A model generated the notes under the pieces. It ran no database searches. It was not told the DNA's origin and saw only the letters and a program-made list of their open reading frames with translations. A DNA stretch of 64,000 bases, taken from Endobacterium cereale (lineage in GTDB: Bacteria; Pseudomonadota; Alphaproteobacteria; Rhizobiales; Rhizobiaceae). Position numbers and translations under genes: made by a program. Each line of letters begins with the position of its first letter. The first letter of the stretch is position 1. Location of the stretch: assembly GCF_009617585.1 (NCBI RefSeq), contig NZ_WIXI01000051.1, positions 372,001 to 436,000 on the forward strand, in the 5' to 3' direction. Positions 9,394-18,831 of this stretch are shown here, piece by piece.

Positions 9394-9448
9394 GTCATCC
9401 TCCTTGAAATGAAAATTCTGTCTGATCCGTGTCAGACCGACCGGACCA

Positions 9449-10576
9449 TCAAATCCGCTCCTCCGTGCCGGCATCGAAGAGCGATGCCATGGTCATGTCG
9501 AAACCAAGCCGCACCTGCGCGCCGATCGCGTAACGACGCGCGCCACCGACACGCACCGAGATCGTGTGACCGGCGAGCTTGAGCCAGATCAGGTTATCGG
9601 CACCCATCGGCTCCTCGATATCGACCACCGCCTCATGCGCCTCTTCGCCGGAGAGATCGCCATCGACCTTGATATGTTCCGGGCGGAGACCGAGTACGAC
9701 CTTGCGTCCTGCGGTGAGCGGCTCCGATGCCTCATAGCCATCAAGCCCAAAGCTGACACCATTGGTGGTGAAGACGGTGCGTCCGCCCTCTTCCACCAGT
9801 TCGCCGCGTAAAAAATTCATCGAGGGCGACCCGATAAAACCGGCAACGAACAGATTGTTGGGGCGGTTATATATGGTGACCGGATCGGCCAACTGCTGGA
9901 TGACGCCGGACTTCATGATGGCGATGCGGTCAGCGAGCGTCAGCGCTTCGATCTGGTCATGGGTCACGTAGATCATCGTGTTTTTCAGCTGCTGGTGCAG
10001 CCGTTTGATCTCGACACGCAGTTCCGAGCGCAGTTTTGCATCGAGGTTGGACAGCGGCTCATCAAACAGAAACACGTCGACATCGCGCACCAGCGCCCGC
10101 CCGATCGCCACGCGCTGGCGCTGTCCGCCTGAGAGCGCCGCCGGCTTGCGCTGCAACAGCGGCTCGATCTGTAAAATCTCGGCGGCACGAGCGACACGCT
10201 TGGCGATTTCCTCCTTCGCCATGCCGGCAACTTTCAGGCCAAAGGAGAGATTTCCCTCCACTGTCATCTGCGGATAAAGCGCATAGGACTGGAACACCAT
10301 GCCGATGCCACGATCCTTTGGCTCTTCCCAGGTTACGTTCTTGTCCTTGATGAAGATCTGCCCCTCGGTCGGCTCCAGCAGGCCGGCAATGCAGTTGAGC
10401 AGCGTCGATTTTCCGCAGCCGGACGACCCGAGCAGGACGAGAAACTCGCCATCGTGAATGTCGAGATTGAGGTTTCCAAGAACCGTCAGCGAGCCGAAGG
10501 ACAGTGTCAGGTCCCGCACCGAAACGCTGTGATTGGCCTTGGAAAATTGCATGGGAACTACGTTCATGATGGTCAT
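9449..10576 (-). CDS. Carbohydrate ABC transporter ATP-binding protein (MalK/UgpC type)
   Basis: 375 residues, the cytoplasmic ATPase of a CUT1-type sugar importer. Walker A is LLGSSGCGKSTLLNCIAGL, the signature is LSGGQRQRVAIGRALVRD, and Walker B is VFLFDEPLSNLDAKLR. The H-loop VTHDQIEALTLADRIAIM and a C-terminal TOBE/OB regulatory region (about residues 240-375) follow. The start codon overlaps the stop of the upstream permease gene (ATGA), showing translational coupling. Confidence 0.95.
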   Translation of the reverse strand: MTIMNVVPMQFSKANHSVSVRDLTLSFGSLTVLGNLNLDIHDGEFLVLLGSSGCGKSTLLNCIAGLLEPTEGQIFIKDKNVTWEEPKDRGIGMVFQSYALYPQMTVEGNLSFGLKVAGMAKEEIAKRVARAAEILQIEPLLQRKPAALSGGQRQRVAIGRALVRDVDVFLFDEPLSNLDAKLRSELRVEIKRLHQQLKNTMIYVTHDQIEALTLADRIAIMKSGVIQQLADPVTIYNRPNNLFVAGFIGSPSMNFLRGELVEEGGRTVFTTNGVSFGLDGYEASEPLTAGRKVVLGLRPEHIKVDGDLSGEEAHEAVVDIEEPMGADNLIWLKLAGHTISVRVGGARRYAIGAQVRLGFDMTMASLFDAGTEERI

Positions 10577-11517
10577 CCCTTCACTGCGCCGGCGGCGATG
10601 CCACGGACGAAAAGGCGGCCGGATACGAAATAGACGATGAGTGGAACGGCACCGGTCAACAGGGTCGCGGCCATGTTGACGTTGTATTCCTTCACGCCCT
10701 GCACGGAGTTGACGATGTTGTTGAGCTGCACCGTCATCGGATAGGTGTCAGGCCGGGTGAACACGACGCCGAACAAGAAGTCGTTCCAGATGCCGGTCAC
10801 CTGCAGGATCATCGCCACAACGAAAATCGGTAGCGACATCGGCAACATGATGCGCCCATAAATCTGCCAGAAGCCGGCACCATCGATGCGCGCCGCCTTG
10901 AACAGTTCTTCCGGCAGCGAGGCAAAATAGTTGCGGAACAACAGCGTCAGGATCGGCATGCCAAAAATCGTGTGGACGATGATCAGCCCGGTCAGCGTGC
11001 CGTAGACACCCATTTCCCGAAGGATGATGACGATCGGATAGATCATCACCTGATAGGGAATGAAGGCGCCGATGATCAGGATCGAGAAGAATAGTTCTGA
11101 ACCCTTGAAGCGCCAGTTGGCCAGCGAATAGCCGGAGACCGAGGCGACGAAGATCGACACGATCACGGATGGAACCATGATCTGCACCGAATTCCAGAAA
11201 CCGCGTGAAAGGCCATCGCAGTTGAGGCCGGTACAGGCCTGCGCCCACGCCTTCACCCAGGGTTCGAATGTAATTTCCACTGGCGGTGAGAAGATGTTGC
11301 CGAGGCGGATTTCCGGCATGCCCTTCAGCGAGGTCACCACCATCACATAAAGCGGCAGCAGATAATAAAGCGCGGCCAGCCCGAGAATGCCGTAAAGCAT
11401 GATGTTGCGGCGAGACAGCGCCTTTTTCGGCTTTTTGCCGCGCGGACCTGCGGAGAGCCGGGTTCTGGCCGCATCGGTTGCGACGACGGTCGTGTTGAGA
11501 GTGGAAACGTCAGCCAC
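10573..11517 (-). CDS. Carbohydrate ABC transporter permease (MalG type)
   Basis: 314 residues with six predicted membrane helices and the EAA loop (ELFKAARIDGAGFWQIYGRIMLPMSLP) that docks onto the ATPase. A long N-terminal cytoplasmic stretch, rich in Lys and Arg (GPRGKKPKKALSRR), precedes the first helix. It overlaps the MalF-like gene by 8 bases and the ATPase gene by 4. The family is CUT1 (BPD_transp_1). Confidence 0.94.
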   Translation of the reverse strand: MADVSTLNTTVVATDAARTRLSAGPRGKKPKKALSRRNIMLYGILGLAALYYLLPLYVMVVTSLKGMPEIRLGNIFSPPVEITFEPWVKAWAQACTGLNCDGLSRGFWNSVQIMVPSVIVSIFVASVSGYSLANWRFKGSELFFSILIIGAFIPYQVMIYPIVIILREMGVYGTLTGLIIVHTIFGMPILTLLFRNYFASLPEELFKAARIDGAGFWQIYGRIMLPMSLPIFVVAMILQVTGIWNDFLFGVVFTRPDTYPMTVQLNNIVNSVQGVKEYNVNMAATLLTGAVPLIVYFVSGRLFVRGIAAGAVKG

Positions 11518-12448
11518 GCTTGCGCCCTCCGAATTCGAGATAAGCCCATGGTACGATGATGATGGCGACGGTGAGCAGCATCATTGTCGATGCGGCAAAC
11601 CCCTGCCCCAGGTTCTGCGCCTGGAACATGTAGTCGTAGACATATTTTGCCGGCACTTCGGACGCATTGCCCGGACCGCCGGATGTCTGCGCAACGACGA
11701 GATCGTAAAGCTTGACGATGCCGGCGCCGATGATGACCAGCGTGGTGATGAAGACAGGCCGCATCATCGGGATGACGATAAAAATATAGGTCCGCCACAT
11801 CGGGATGCCATCGACGCGGGCCGCCTTCCAGATATCCTCGTCGATGCCGCGAAGCCCGGCCAGCATCAGGCACATGACAAGACCTGTCCCCTGCCACAAG
11901 CCGGCGATCAGGATGCCATAGATGACGATATCGGCGTCATAGATCGGGTTGAACTCGAACGTCTCCCACCCCATTGAGCGGACGATGGCCTGAATGCCGA
12001 AATCGGGATTGAGGATCCACTGCCAGACAAGGCCGGTGACGATGAAGGACAGCGCGAAGGGATACAGAAAGATCGTGCGAAAGACGTTCTCGAACCGGAT
12101 TTTCTGGTCCATCAGTGCGGCCAGCACAAAACCGACCACCAGCGAAAAGATCAGCGACAGGATGCCGTAGATCGCCAGGTTCTGGATCGAGATGATCCAG
12201 CGGGACGAAGCCCAGAGGCGCTCATACTGGTCGAAACCGACAAAATTCGCGCGCGGCAGGAGCCGCGAATTGGTGAAGGAATAAACGATGGTCCAGATGG
12301 ATCCGCCGAGGAAAATCACCAGCGCGACAAAGATCATCGGAAGGGAGGCAATCTTCGAATTGAGATTGCGGAACAACTGGTTGGGTCGGCCGGATGACCG
12401 CGGGGTCGAACCGGTTGAGCCGACCCGCGACGGCATGGAATTGGGCAT
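11510..12448 (-). CDS. Carbohydrate ABC transporter permease (MalF type)
   Basis: 312 residues with six membrane helices; the EAA loop is seen in EDIWKAARVDGIPMWRTYIFIVIPMMRP. It is the partner of the MalG-like permease. AGGAGGAAAC precedes the ATG. The binding-protein gene lies 95 bases upstream, a gap that could hold an attenuating structure so that the binding protein is made in excess; I saw no strong hairpin there. Confidence 0.94.
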   Translation of the reverse strand: MPNSMPSRVGSTGSTPRSSGRPNQLFRNLNSKIASLPMIFVALVIFLGGSIWTIVYSFTNSRLLPRANFVGFDQYERLWASSRWIISIQNLAIYGILSLIFSLVVGFVLAALMDQKIRFENVFRTIFLYPFALSFIVTGLVWQWILNPDFGIQAIVRSMGWETFEFNPIYDADIVIYGILIAGLWQGTGLVMCLMLAGLRGIDEDIWKAARVDGIPMWRTYIFIVIPMMRPVFITTLVIIGAGIVKLYDLVVAQTSGGPGNASEVPAKYVYDYMFQAQNLGQGFAASTMMLLTVAIIIVPWAYLEFGGRKRG

Positions 12449-12543
12449 GTTTCCTCCTCGATCGGCCGTGCGGATGCGCGGCTTTTCCGTCCGGCCCCGC
12501 CTTTTGAGCGGAGCCGGTCAGGGTGAGCGATGGAAAGCGGTTG

Positions 12544-13776
12544 TCAGTCCGCCGAGCCGATGATTTCGGCAAACCGCTCCTGCGCGGCTTCAGGTGTCAT
12601 CGAAGCATTTGCGAAGAATTCGGCCATGAGATCCTCCTTCTGCTTCATGCTGTCGGTCGAAAGCAGCTGGTCGACGCTCGTGGCGGTGCCGCCCTTGGCG
12701 ATGATGTCGATGCCCTTTTTCATGCAGTCATTGGCGGACGCCATGTCGACGTCGCCGCGGATCGGCACCGAGCCCTTCTTGAGGTTGAAGGCAACCTGGA
12801 CCTTGGGATCAACGATCGTTTCCGCCAACGCATCCTGTGCCTTGGTGGTTTCCTCGTTTTCGATCAGCGGGAAATAGATGGCGTCGCCACCGGTGGTCAG
12901 CACCTGATTGAGGCCCAGACCTGCAAGGCAGCTATATTCCTTGCCGGCCGTCTGTCCGGCCTGCTGGAACTCGCCCTGCGCCCAGTCGCCCATGATCTGG
13001 CCGCCGGCTTTGCCGGTGATGACGAGATTGGTCGCCTGGTTCCAGTCCTGTACGTTATTGCCCTTGGCAAGGTCACGCGCCTGAACTGCCGCAGCAAAAA
13101 TCTTGGCCATTTCCGGCCCTGCCGCCGCTTCTTCATCCTTGTCCTTGTAGACCTTTTCGAACAGCTCCTTGCCGCCAATCGACAGAATGAAGACGTCGAA
13201 CATATTGGCGGCCTGGAAGGCCTGCCCGCCAAGCGCCAGCGGCTGGATGCCGGCCTCCCGCAGTTTCGGGCCGGCAGCGACGAACTCGTTCCAGTCCTTA
13301 GGAGCCGGAATGCCCGCCTTTTCGAAGGCGGCATTGGACACCCACAGCCACTGCCAGGAGTGGATATTGACCGGCGCGCAATAGATCTTGCCTTCAAAGG
13401 TGCAGCTGTCGAGCAGGCTCGCCGGCTTGATCACTTCTTTCCACTTGCCCTTCTCCGCCACCTCGGTCAGGTCGCGCATCAGGCCGGATTGCACCAGTTC
13501 CTCGGCCTGACGGCCGTGGTTGAACTGCGTGGCACCCATCGGATCACCGCCGGTGATACGGCTGATCATGATCGGACGCGCCGTGCTGCCGGACCCGGCA
13601 ATGGCGCCATCCACCCACTTGTTTCCTGTTGCATTGAATGCGTTGGCCAGTTCCTTGACGGCGGCGGCTTCACCACCCGACGTCCACCAATGCGTGACTT
13701 CCAGATCAGCCGCCTGAACGATACAGGGCAGCGCCACTGTGGCAGCCATGACAGCTGCAAAAGCACGAATACGCAT
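12544..13776 (-). CDS. Sugar ABC transporter periplasmic substrate-binding protein
   Basis: 410 residues with a Sec signal peptide (MRIRAFAAVMAATVALPCIVQA). The start of the mature protein, ADLEVTHWWTSGGEAAAVKEL, resembles the glucose/mannose-binding GtsA-like group of family 1 binding proteins (COG1653). HSWQWLWVSNAAFEKAGIPAPKDWNEF and GKAGGQIMGDWAQGEF are further family segments. It is the first gene of the operon. GGGAGGAG precedes the ATG and an operator lies right upstream. Sugar specificity is inferred only broadly as a mono- or disaccharide. Confidence 0.92.
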   Translation of the reverse strand: MRIRAFAAVMAATVALPCIVQAADLEVTHWWTSGGEAAAVKELANAFNATGNKWVDGAIAGSGSTARPIMISRITGGDPMGATQFNHGRQAEELVQSGLMRDLTEVAEKGKWKEVIKPASLLDSCTFEGKIYCAPVNIHSWQWLWVSNAAFEKAGIPAPKDWNEFVAAGPKLREAGIQPLALGGQAFQAANMFDVFILSIGGKELFEKVYKDKDEEAAAGPEMAKIFAAAVQARDLAKGNNVQDWNQATNLVITGKAGGQIMGDWAQGEFQQAGQTAGKEYSCLAGLGLNQVLTTGGDAIYFPLIENEETTKAQDALAETIVDPKVQVAFNLKKGSVPIRGDVDMASANDCMKKGIDIIAKGGTATSVDQLLSTDSMKQKEDLMAEFFANASMTPEAAQERFAEIIGSAD

Positions 13777-13790
13777 GAGTCTCCTCCCTC

Positions 13791-13806
13791 ACTGAAACGT
13801 TGCAGT
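13791..13806. promoter_or_regulatory. LacI-type operator upstream of the binding-protein gene
   Basis: ACTGAAACGTTGCAGT is an imperfect version of the perfect palindrome found in front of the lacI-like gene, with the same AACGTT core. It overlaps the predicted transcription start of the sugar operon and sits just before the Shine-Dalgarno sequence, a position suited to repression. Confidence 0.75.
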
Positions 13807-14054
13807 AAAAAGCTAGGGCAAAGTTTTATAGGTGGCAACCCGTGATAGAGGGAATAATTTCATCGCCGTGATTGATTCAATCTTAGGGAGAGTTCCAAAT
13901 TGAACCGATCACGTTCAACATCACATAAATTCAATACCTTATGAAAGTTTATCAATACGCCGTCTTCGCGGTTGCAAAAAGTTTGTGCGACTGCGTCATA
14001 CCTACGTTGAATTGCAGGTTGTAGACACTACGCGAAATGACCTTCATAAAAATC

Positions 14055-14070
14055 ACTGTAACGTTACAGT
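14055..14070. promoter_or_regulatory. LacI-type operator upstream of the LacI regulator gene
   Basis: ACTGTAACGTTACAGT is a perfect 16-bp palindrome with a central CG, the form typical of LacI/GalR operators. It lies 69 bases before the regulator start and 249 bases from the second operator, so both autoregulation and looping are conceivable. Confidence 0.8.
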
Positions 14071-14138
14071 TTTTTGCCGTAAGACGCCAAAGAACGGTTA
14101 AGCCGCCGATCAGCGGTGCCTCCAGCACGAACGCAGTC

Positions 14139-15185
14139 ATGGACGACGAAGACAGACGATTTTCCCGCGGCACGCCCGCAACAGAGCGCCCGACGCTGAA
14201 AACCATCGCCTATATGACCGGGCTTGGGATCACGACCGTATCGCGTGCCTTGAAGGACGCGCCGGATATCGGCGCGGATACCAAGGAACGTGTACGGCTG
14301 GTGGCACGCCAGCTGGGCTACCAGCCAAACCGCGCCGGCGTGCGCCTGCGCACCGGCAAGACCAATGTGATTGCCCTCGTGCTCGGGATCGAACAGGAAC
14401 TGATGGGTTTTACCAGCCAGATCGTGCAGGGTATTTCCGAGGTTCTTGGCGGCACGCAGTATCACCTCGTGGTGACGCCACATTCCTTCGAGAAGGACCC
14501 GATGGTGCCGATCCGTTACATTCTCGACACCGGCTCGGCTGACGGTGTGATCATCTCCCGCATCGAACCCGACGATCCGCGTGTCAAACTCATGCAGGAA
14601 CGCAACCTGCCCTTCGTCACCCATGGCCGCACCGACATGGGGATTATCCACCCCTATTACGATTTCGACAACGAGGCTTATGTCTACCAGGCCGTCGAAC
14701 GACTGGTGAAACGTGGGCGCAGACGCATCGCGCTTCTGGCGCCGCAAAGCCGGTTTTCCTATCACGCGCACAGCCGTGCCGGTTTCGAGCGCGCATTAAG
14801 CGATTTTCACGCGACCGAGGTATCGATGGGACGGTTGACGACGGAAACGCCGCTCGACGAATTGCGCAGCCATTCCGAGCGCCTCTGCCGCCTTCCCGAG
14901 CCGCCCGACGGCATCGTCTCGCTCAGCGGCTCCTCCACCATCGCGCTCACGGCCGGCATCGAAGCGACGGGCCTGAGACTCGGCACCGATGTCGATATCG
15001 TTGCCAAACAATCAGCCGAGTTCCTGAACTGGATCAGGCCGGAAATCCTCACCGTTACCGAGGATGTGCGCTACGCCGGGCAGGAGCTTGCAAAGGCCGT
15101 GCTTGCGCGCATCGATGGCGTGGCAGCGGACCTGCTGCAGACGATCGGCAACCCGGTCTGGTCCCACATGGGCCCCAAGGACTGA
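14139..15185 (+). CDS. LacI family transcriptional regulator of the sugar operon
   Basis: 348 residues. The N-terminal LacI helix-turn-helix reads [34 protein letters not shown], with the hinge region [18 protein letters not shown] periplasmic-binding-protein-like effector domain follows ([33 protein letters not shown]). The frame is open upstream to 14037, but those extra codons would include the operator; the ATG at the start of [11 protein letters not shown] is preferred. It is divergent from the sugar ABC operon and very likely its repressor, with the imported sugar or a derivative as inducer. Confidence 0.93.
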   Translation: MDDEDRRFSRGTPATERPTLKTIAYMTGLGITTVSRALKDAPDIGADTKERVRLVARQLGYQPNRAGVRLRTGKTNVIALVLGIEQELMGFTSQIVQGISEVLGGTQYHLVVTPHSFEKDPMVPIRYILDTGSADGVIISRIEPDDPRVKLMQERNLPFVTHGRTDMGIIHPYYDFDNEAYVYQAVERLVKRGRRRIALLAPQSRFSYHAHSRAGFERALSDFHATEVSMGRLTTETPLDELRSHSERLCRLPEPPDGIVSLSGSSTIALTAGIEATGLRLGTDVDIVAKQSAEFLNWIRPEILTVTEDVRYAGQELAKAVLARIDGVAADLLQTIGNPVWSHMGPKD

Positions 15186-15189
15186 ACGC

Positions 15190-15217
15190 AAAAAGCCCGG
15201 CTTGAACCGGGCCTTTC
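15190..15217. terminator. Bidirectional terminator between the LacI gene and peroxiredoxin
   Basis: GCCCGG (15195-15200) and CCGGGC (15207-15212) form a short GC stem with a CTTGAA loop. It is flanked by AAAAA on the left and CCTTTC on the right. It sits between two convergent genes, 10 bases after the LacI-gene stop, and could serve both strands; the minus-strand T-run is the better one. Confidence 0.7.
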
Positions 15218-15243
15218 GAGACATTGCGATAAAGGCAAAAACC

Positions 15244-15786
15244 TTATTCGGCGGCAACCTTCATGGCACGCAGATTGTCCAGAATGTTCTGCGGCGAAGA
15301 GGCACCATACGGGTCGCTTTCGCAGTTGTCGGAATAACCTTCTTCCTCGAACCACTGCTCGACAACGCCATCGTTGACGATGGCACCGTAACGCCACGAG
15401 CGCATGCCGAAACCGAGATTGTCCTTGGCAACCAGCATGCCCATCTTGCGGGTGAACTCGCCCGAACCGTCCGGAATGACGGTGACGTTGGCGAGGTTCT
15501 GGCTCTTGGCCCATGCGTTCATGACGAATGCGTCATTGACCGACATGCAATAGATGGCGTCGACGCCTTCGGCCTGGAAATCGCCGAAAAGCTTTTCGAA
15601 ATCAGGCAGCTGGAAGGTCGAGCAGGTCGGCGTGAAGGCGCCCGGCAGCGAGAACAGCACAACGCGCTTGCCGGCGAAATAATCGGCCGAGGTCACGTCC
15701 TGCCAACGGTAGGGGTTCGGGCCGCCAACGGCTTCATCGCGGACGCGGGTGCGGAAAGTGACTTGGGGAACGCGTTTGCCCAGCAT
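15244..15786 (-). CDS. Peroxiredoxin (Prx5/AhpE-like atypical family)
   Basis: 180 residues, a cytoplasmic thiol peroxidase reducing H2O2 and alkyl hydroperoxides. The peroxidatic Cys is in LPGAFTPTCSTFQLPDFEKL, the Prx5 hallmark. Further conserved segments are SVNDAFVMNAWAKSQ and GFGMRSWRYGAIVNDGVVE. The frame is open to 15852, but MLGKRVPQVTFRTRV is the usual start. No glutaredoxin domain is fused. It is a single gene facing the LacI gene and not obviously related to its neighbours. Confidence 0.93.
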   Translation of the reverse strand: MLGKRVPQVTFRTRVRDEAVGGPNPYRWQDVTSADYFAGKRVVLFSLPGAFTPTCSTFQLPDFEKLFGDFQAEGVDAIYCMSVNDAFVMNAWAKSQNLANVTVIPDGSGEFTRKMGMLVAKDNLGFGMRSWRYGAIVNDGVVEQWFEEEGYSDNCESDPYGASSPQNILDNLRAMKVAAE

Positions 15787-15940
15787 GACTGTCTCCAGAA
15801 GAATTGAACTTTTGCCCCGTCCCGGAGCAGATGAGAACTTCTCTAAAGACAATTTTCCTGCAGCGCAGCAAACTTCTTAACAAAATCCTGCACTGCACAG
15901 CAGCTATTCACAGGAAGCATTGCTAGAAGACGAACCAGCC

Positions 15941-16624
15941 TCAATTTTGGGCGCGATTATAGAGATCGAGTGAAAGGCCGAGCGTCTGCGGTAGCGGATT
16001 CCACCAACCGGTGTGCAAGCCGGCAGCGCGCAACGCACCTGCCGTCCATGTATTGCAGCCGACCAGCGCATTGAACGATCCATGCGCTTCATAAAACTGG
16101 TCATAGTCACCGTAACCGGCACCGGGAATAAGCGCGACCTTGCCTTGCTCGCGGACAAAACTCGCCTGGATGAAGCCGGAGAGGTTTTGAAAGGCGGCAC
16201 TGGAAAGATCGAAAGCCCGCACGGAGGGGTGCCCCTCATCGATCGGCCCGGCGATATCGACATGCATGACCGAACGATCGATGGTGAGCGCCCGAAAGAC
16301 CGGCACCGGCTTGAGATCGGCCCATGTCGGTGTTTCCAGATAAAACGACCGCCCTCCCCAGCCGATCACCAGCCATTCTGCCCGAGGATCGGCAACGGGA
16401 ATGCCGGTGTCGCCGAGGAAAGCATAGGCAGCTCGCGTCTCGTCATCCAGCGGGATTGCGATATCTGTGTGTATCGGGTTGGAAAGAACGAGGATGCGAC
16501 GCGTTTCACCGCCGCCCGCCGCTTGCTCAGGGGCAAACAGCGGTCGTGGGATGAACGTGCCCGCCGCCGCAGCGATCACGATCAGAAGCACCACCGTCAG
16601 GAACCATCGAGCGAACGTCTTCAT
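15941..16624 (-). CDS. DUF2459 (TIGR02117) family membrane-anchored protein
   Basis: 227 residues with an N-terminal signal anchor (FLTVVLLIVIAAAAGTFI). The periplasmic part has the family features SNPIHTDIAIPLD, GWGGRSFYLETPTWADLKP and the Cys-containing ALVGCNTWTAGALRAAGL. TIGR02117 is called a putative urease-associated protein because it is often found beside urease genes. That fits its position 20 bases after the ureC stop. The function is unknown; the conserved His and Cys could indicate a papain-like or NlpC-like fold, which is only a thought. Confidence 0.88.
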   Translation of the reverse strand: MKTFARWFLTVVLLIVIAAAAGTFIPRPLFAPEQAAGGGETRRILVLSNPIHTDIAIPLDDETRAAYAFLGDTGIPVADPRAEWLVIGWGGRSFYLETPTWADLKPVPVFRALTIDRSVMHVDIAGPIDEGHPSVRAFDLSSAAFQNLSGFIQASFVREQGKVALIPGAGYGDYDQFYEAHGSFNALVGCNTWTAGALRAAGLHTGWWNPLPQTLGLSLDLYNRAQN

Positions 16625-16643
16625 CTATGTATCGCTACGGAGG

Positions 16644-18353
16644 TCAGAACAGAAAATACCGCTGCGCCATCGGCAGAACGGTGGCCGGCTCGCAGGTCAG
16701 CAACTCGCCATCGGCGCGAACCTCATAGGTTTCCGGGTCTACCTCCACATGCGGCGTCGCCGAATTGTGGATCATCGACGCCTTGCCGATACCGCCGCGC
16801 ACATTCTTCACTGCCACCAGCTTCTTGGCGACGCCGAGGCGCTGCGCCAGACCGCCATCGAGCGATGCCTGGGAAACGAAGGTGACTGAAGAATTGGTCC
16901 TGAGCTTGCCGTAGGCGGCAAACATCGGGCGATAATGCATCGGCTGCGGCGTTGGGATCGAGGCATTCGGATCACCCATCGGAGCCGCCGCAATCGAACC
17001 GCCGAGCAGCACCATCTCCGGTTTCACGCCGAAAAAGGCAGGGTTCCAAAGCACCAGATCGGCGCGCTTGCCGACCTCGACCGAACCAAGTTCATGGCTG
17101 ACGCCATGCGCGATTGCCGGGTTGATCGTGTATTTGGCGATATAACGTTTGACGCGAAAATTGTCGTTATCGCCGGTCTCTTCCTTCAATTGACCGCGCT
17201 GGCGTTTCATCTTGTCGGCCGTCTGCCAGGTGCGGATCGCCACCTCGCCAACGCGGCCCATCGCCTGGCTGTCCGACGAAATGATCGAGAAGGCGCCGAT
17301 GTCGTGCAGAATATCTTCGGCCGCGATGGTTTCCTTGCGGATACGGCTTTCGGCAAAAGCAATGTCTTCCGGGATCGACGGCGACAGGTGATGGCAAACC
17401 ATCAGCATGTCGAGATGTTCGGCGAGCGTATTCACCGTATAAGGCCGCGTCGGATTGGTGGAGGATGGGATGACGTTCGGATTGCCGCAAACCTTGATGA
17501 TGTCGGGCGCATGGCCACCGCCCGCCCCTTCCGTGTGGAAGGCATGGATGGTGCGGCCGCGAATGGCAGCAACGGTGTCCTCGACAAAACCCGATTCGTT
17601 CAGCGTATCGGTGTGGATCATCACCTGCACGTCGTATTCGTCAGCAACTGTCAGGCAATTGTCGATGGCCGCCGGTGTCGTGCCCCAGTCCTCATGCAAC
17701 TTCAGCGATGAGGCGCCAGCCAAAATCATTTCTTCAAGCGGAGCCGGCAGCGCCGCATTGCCCTTGCCGGCAAGCGCGAGGTTCATCGGAAAGGCATCAA
17801 AACTTTCGATCATGCGCTCGATATGCCACGCGCCGGTGCAGGTGGTGGCCAGCGTGCCATGTGCCGGCCCGGAACCGCCACCCAGCATGGTGGTAACGCC
17901 CGACATCAGCGCTTCCTCGATCTGCTGCGGGCAGATGAAGTGAATATGCGCATCCATGCCGCCCGCGGTCAAAATCTTGCCTTCGCCGGCAATCGCCTCG
18001 GTCGAAGGGCCAACGATGATCGTCACGCCCGGCTGTGTGTCGGGGTTGCCGGCCTTGCCGATGGCGTGGATGCGGCCGTTCTTCAAACCAACATCCGCTT
18101 TGTAGATGCCGGAGTGATCAACGATCAGCGCATTGGTGATGACCGTATCGACAGCCCCTTGCGCCCGCGTCGCCTGACTCTGGCCCATGCCGTCGCGAAT
18201 GACCTTGCCCCCGCCGAACTTCACCTCCTCGCCATAGGTGGTAAAATCGCGCTCCACCTCGATGAACAGTTCGGTATCGGCCAGCCGAACCTTGTCACCG
18301 GTGGTGGGGCCGAACATCGAGGCATAGGCAGCGCGGGACATCTTGTAGGACAT
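16644..18353 (-). CDS. ureC: Urease alpha subunit UreC
   Basis: 569 residues, the catalytic subunit hydrolysing urea to ammonia and carbamate. All active-site residues are in place: the HIH nickel ligands near residues 136-138, the carbamylated Lys in SLKLHEDWG near 219, His in HTDTLNESG, His in [12 protein letters not shown], the flap Cys and His in MVCHHLSPS, and Asp in SSDSQAMGR near 362. An in-frame ATG four codons in ([13 protein letters not shown]) is an alternative start. It is downstream of ureA and ureB with three small orphan genes interspersed. Confidence 0.98.
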   Translation of the reverse strand: MSYKMSRAAYASMFGPTTGDKVRLADTELFIEVERDFTTYGEEVKFGGGKVIRDGMGQSQATRAQGAVDTVITNALIVDHSGIYKADVGLKNGRIHAIGKAGNPDTQPGVTIIVGPSTEAIAGEGKILTAGGMDAHIHFICPQQIEEALMSGVTTMLGGGSGPAHGTLATTCTGAWHIERMIESFDAFPMNLALAGKGNAALPAPLEEMILAGASSLKLHEDWGTTPAAIDNCLTVADEYDVQVMIHTDTLNESGFVEDTVAAIRGRTIHAFHTEGAGGGHAPDIIKVCGNPNVIPSSTNPTRPYTVNTLAEHLDMLMVCHHLSPSIPEDIAFAESRIRKETIAAEDILHDIGAFSIISSDSQAMGRVGEVAIRTWQTADKMKRQRGQLKEETGDNDNFRVKRYIAKYTINPAIAHGVSHELGSVEVGKRADLVLWNPAFFGVKPEMVLLGGSIAAAPMGDPNASIPTPQPMHYRPMFAAYGKLRTNSSVTFVSQASLDGGLAQRLGVAKKLVAVKNVRGGIGKASMIHNSATPHVEVDPETYEVRADGELLTCEPATVLPMAQRYFLF

Positions 18354-18395
18354 GGTTTACCTCTGGAGTTCGGTCAGCTGCGGATCGGCATCAAT

Positions 18396-18830
18396 TCATA
18401 GATTTTCGGCCAACGCTTTGAGGTCCTTCGTCCGCTCGCGCGTTAAATCGGCGGCGCAGTTTGAGACCAGCATTGGCTCCATCGAGCCGCCGCGCGCCTG
18501 ATATCCGCGCAGATCACATTCGGCGTCGCGGTAAACAATCCACGCACGCTGCGCTTTGAGCAGCGCTGCTTCCGCACCCTTCTGATCTTCGCTGACTGCA
18601 TCCGCATCGCGCGATTTCATCACCTTACGGGTCGCCTGGTACTGGACGTTCAACGCGCTATCGGCATCGGCCAAATCCTGCCCGGCGCAGATGGTCATGT
18701 CGGTCTGCGTCTGCGGCGCCTTGCAATCGGGCGCCGGTTCCTGCGCAGGCGCCGGACCATCGACCAGCAACACACAGCCGCACAGAAGCGGCATCATCAC
18801 CAGTTTCAGCATTTTACGGCCCTTTCGCAT
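18396..18830 (-). CDS. Secreted LprI/DUF1311-like protein in the urease operon
   Basis: About 144 residues with a signal peptide (KMLKLVMMPLLCGCVLLVDGPAPAQ). The Cys-containing DUF1311 pattern, as in the lysozyme-inhibitor LprI family, is visible: CKAPQTQTDMTICAGQDLADADSALN and AQRAWIVYRDAECDLRGYQARGGSMEPM. A second ATG six codons downstream, preceded by AAGGG, is also possible. It lies between the GFA gene and ureC in a tightly packed operon. It is probably periplasmic; no link to urease chemistry is known to me. Confidence 0.8.
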   Translation of the reverse strand: MRKGRKMLKLVMMPLLCGCVLLVDGPAPAQEPAPDCKAPQTQTDMTICAGQDLADADSALNVQYQATRKVMKSRDADAVSEDQKGAEAALLKAQRAWIVYRDAECDLRGYQARGGSMEPMLVSNCAADLTRERTKDLKALAENL

Positions 18831-18831
18831 A

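Larger units (their letters stand above)
13777..14138. other. Divergent regulatory region of the sugar operon and its LacI regulator
   Basis: 362 bases without a gene, AT-richer than its neighbours. It carries two related operator palindromes (13791-13806 and 14055-14070) and a candidate minus-strand promoter. The promoter has TTGCCA (-35, 13833-13838), a 17-base spacer, and TAGCTT (-10, 13810-13815). This puts the transcription start inside the operator next to the binding-protein gene. The remaining central part shows no other strong signal. Confidence 0.7.

Noticed and set aside
12523-13845. 440-codon open frame opposite the sugar-binding protein gene
   Set aside because: Runs through the whole binding-protein gene and its operator; no ribosome-binding site or domain.
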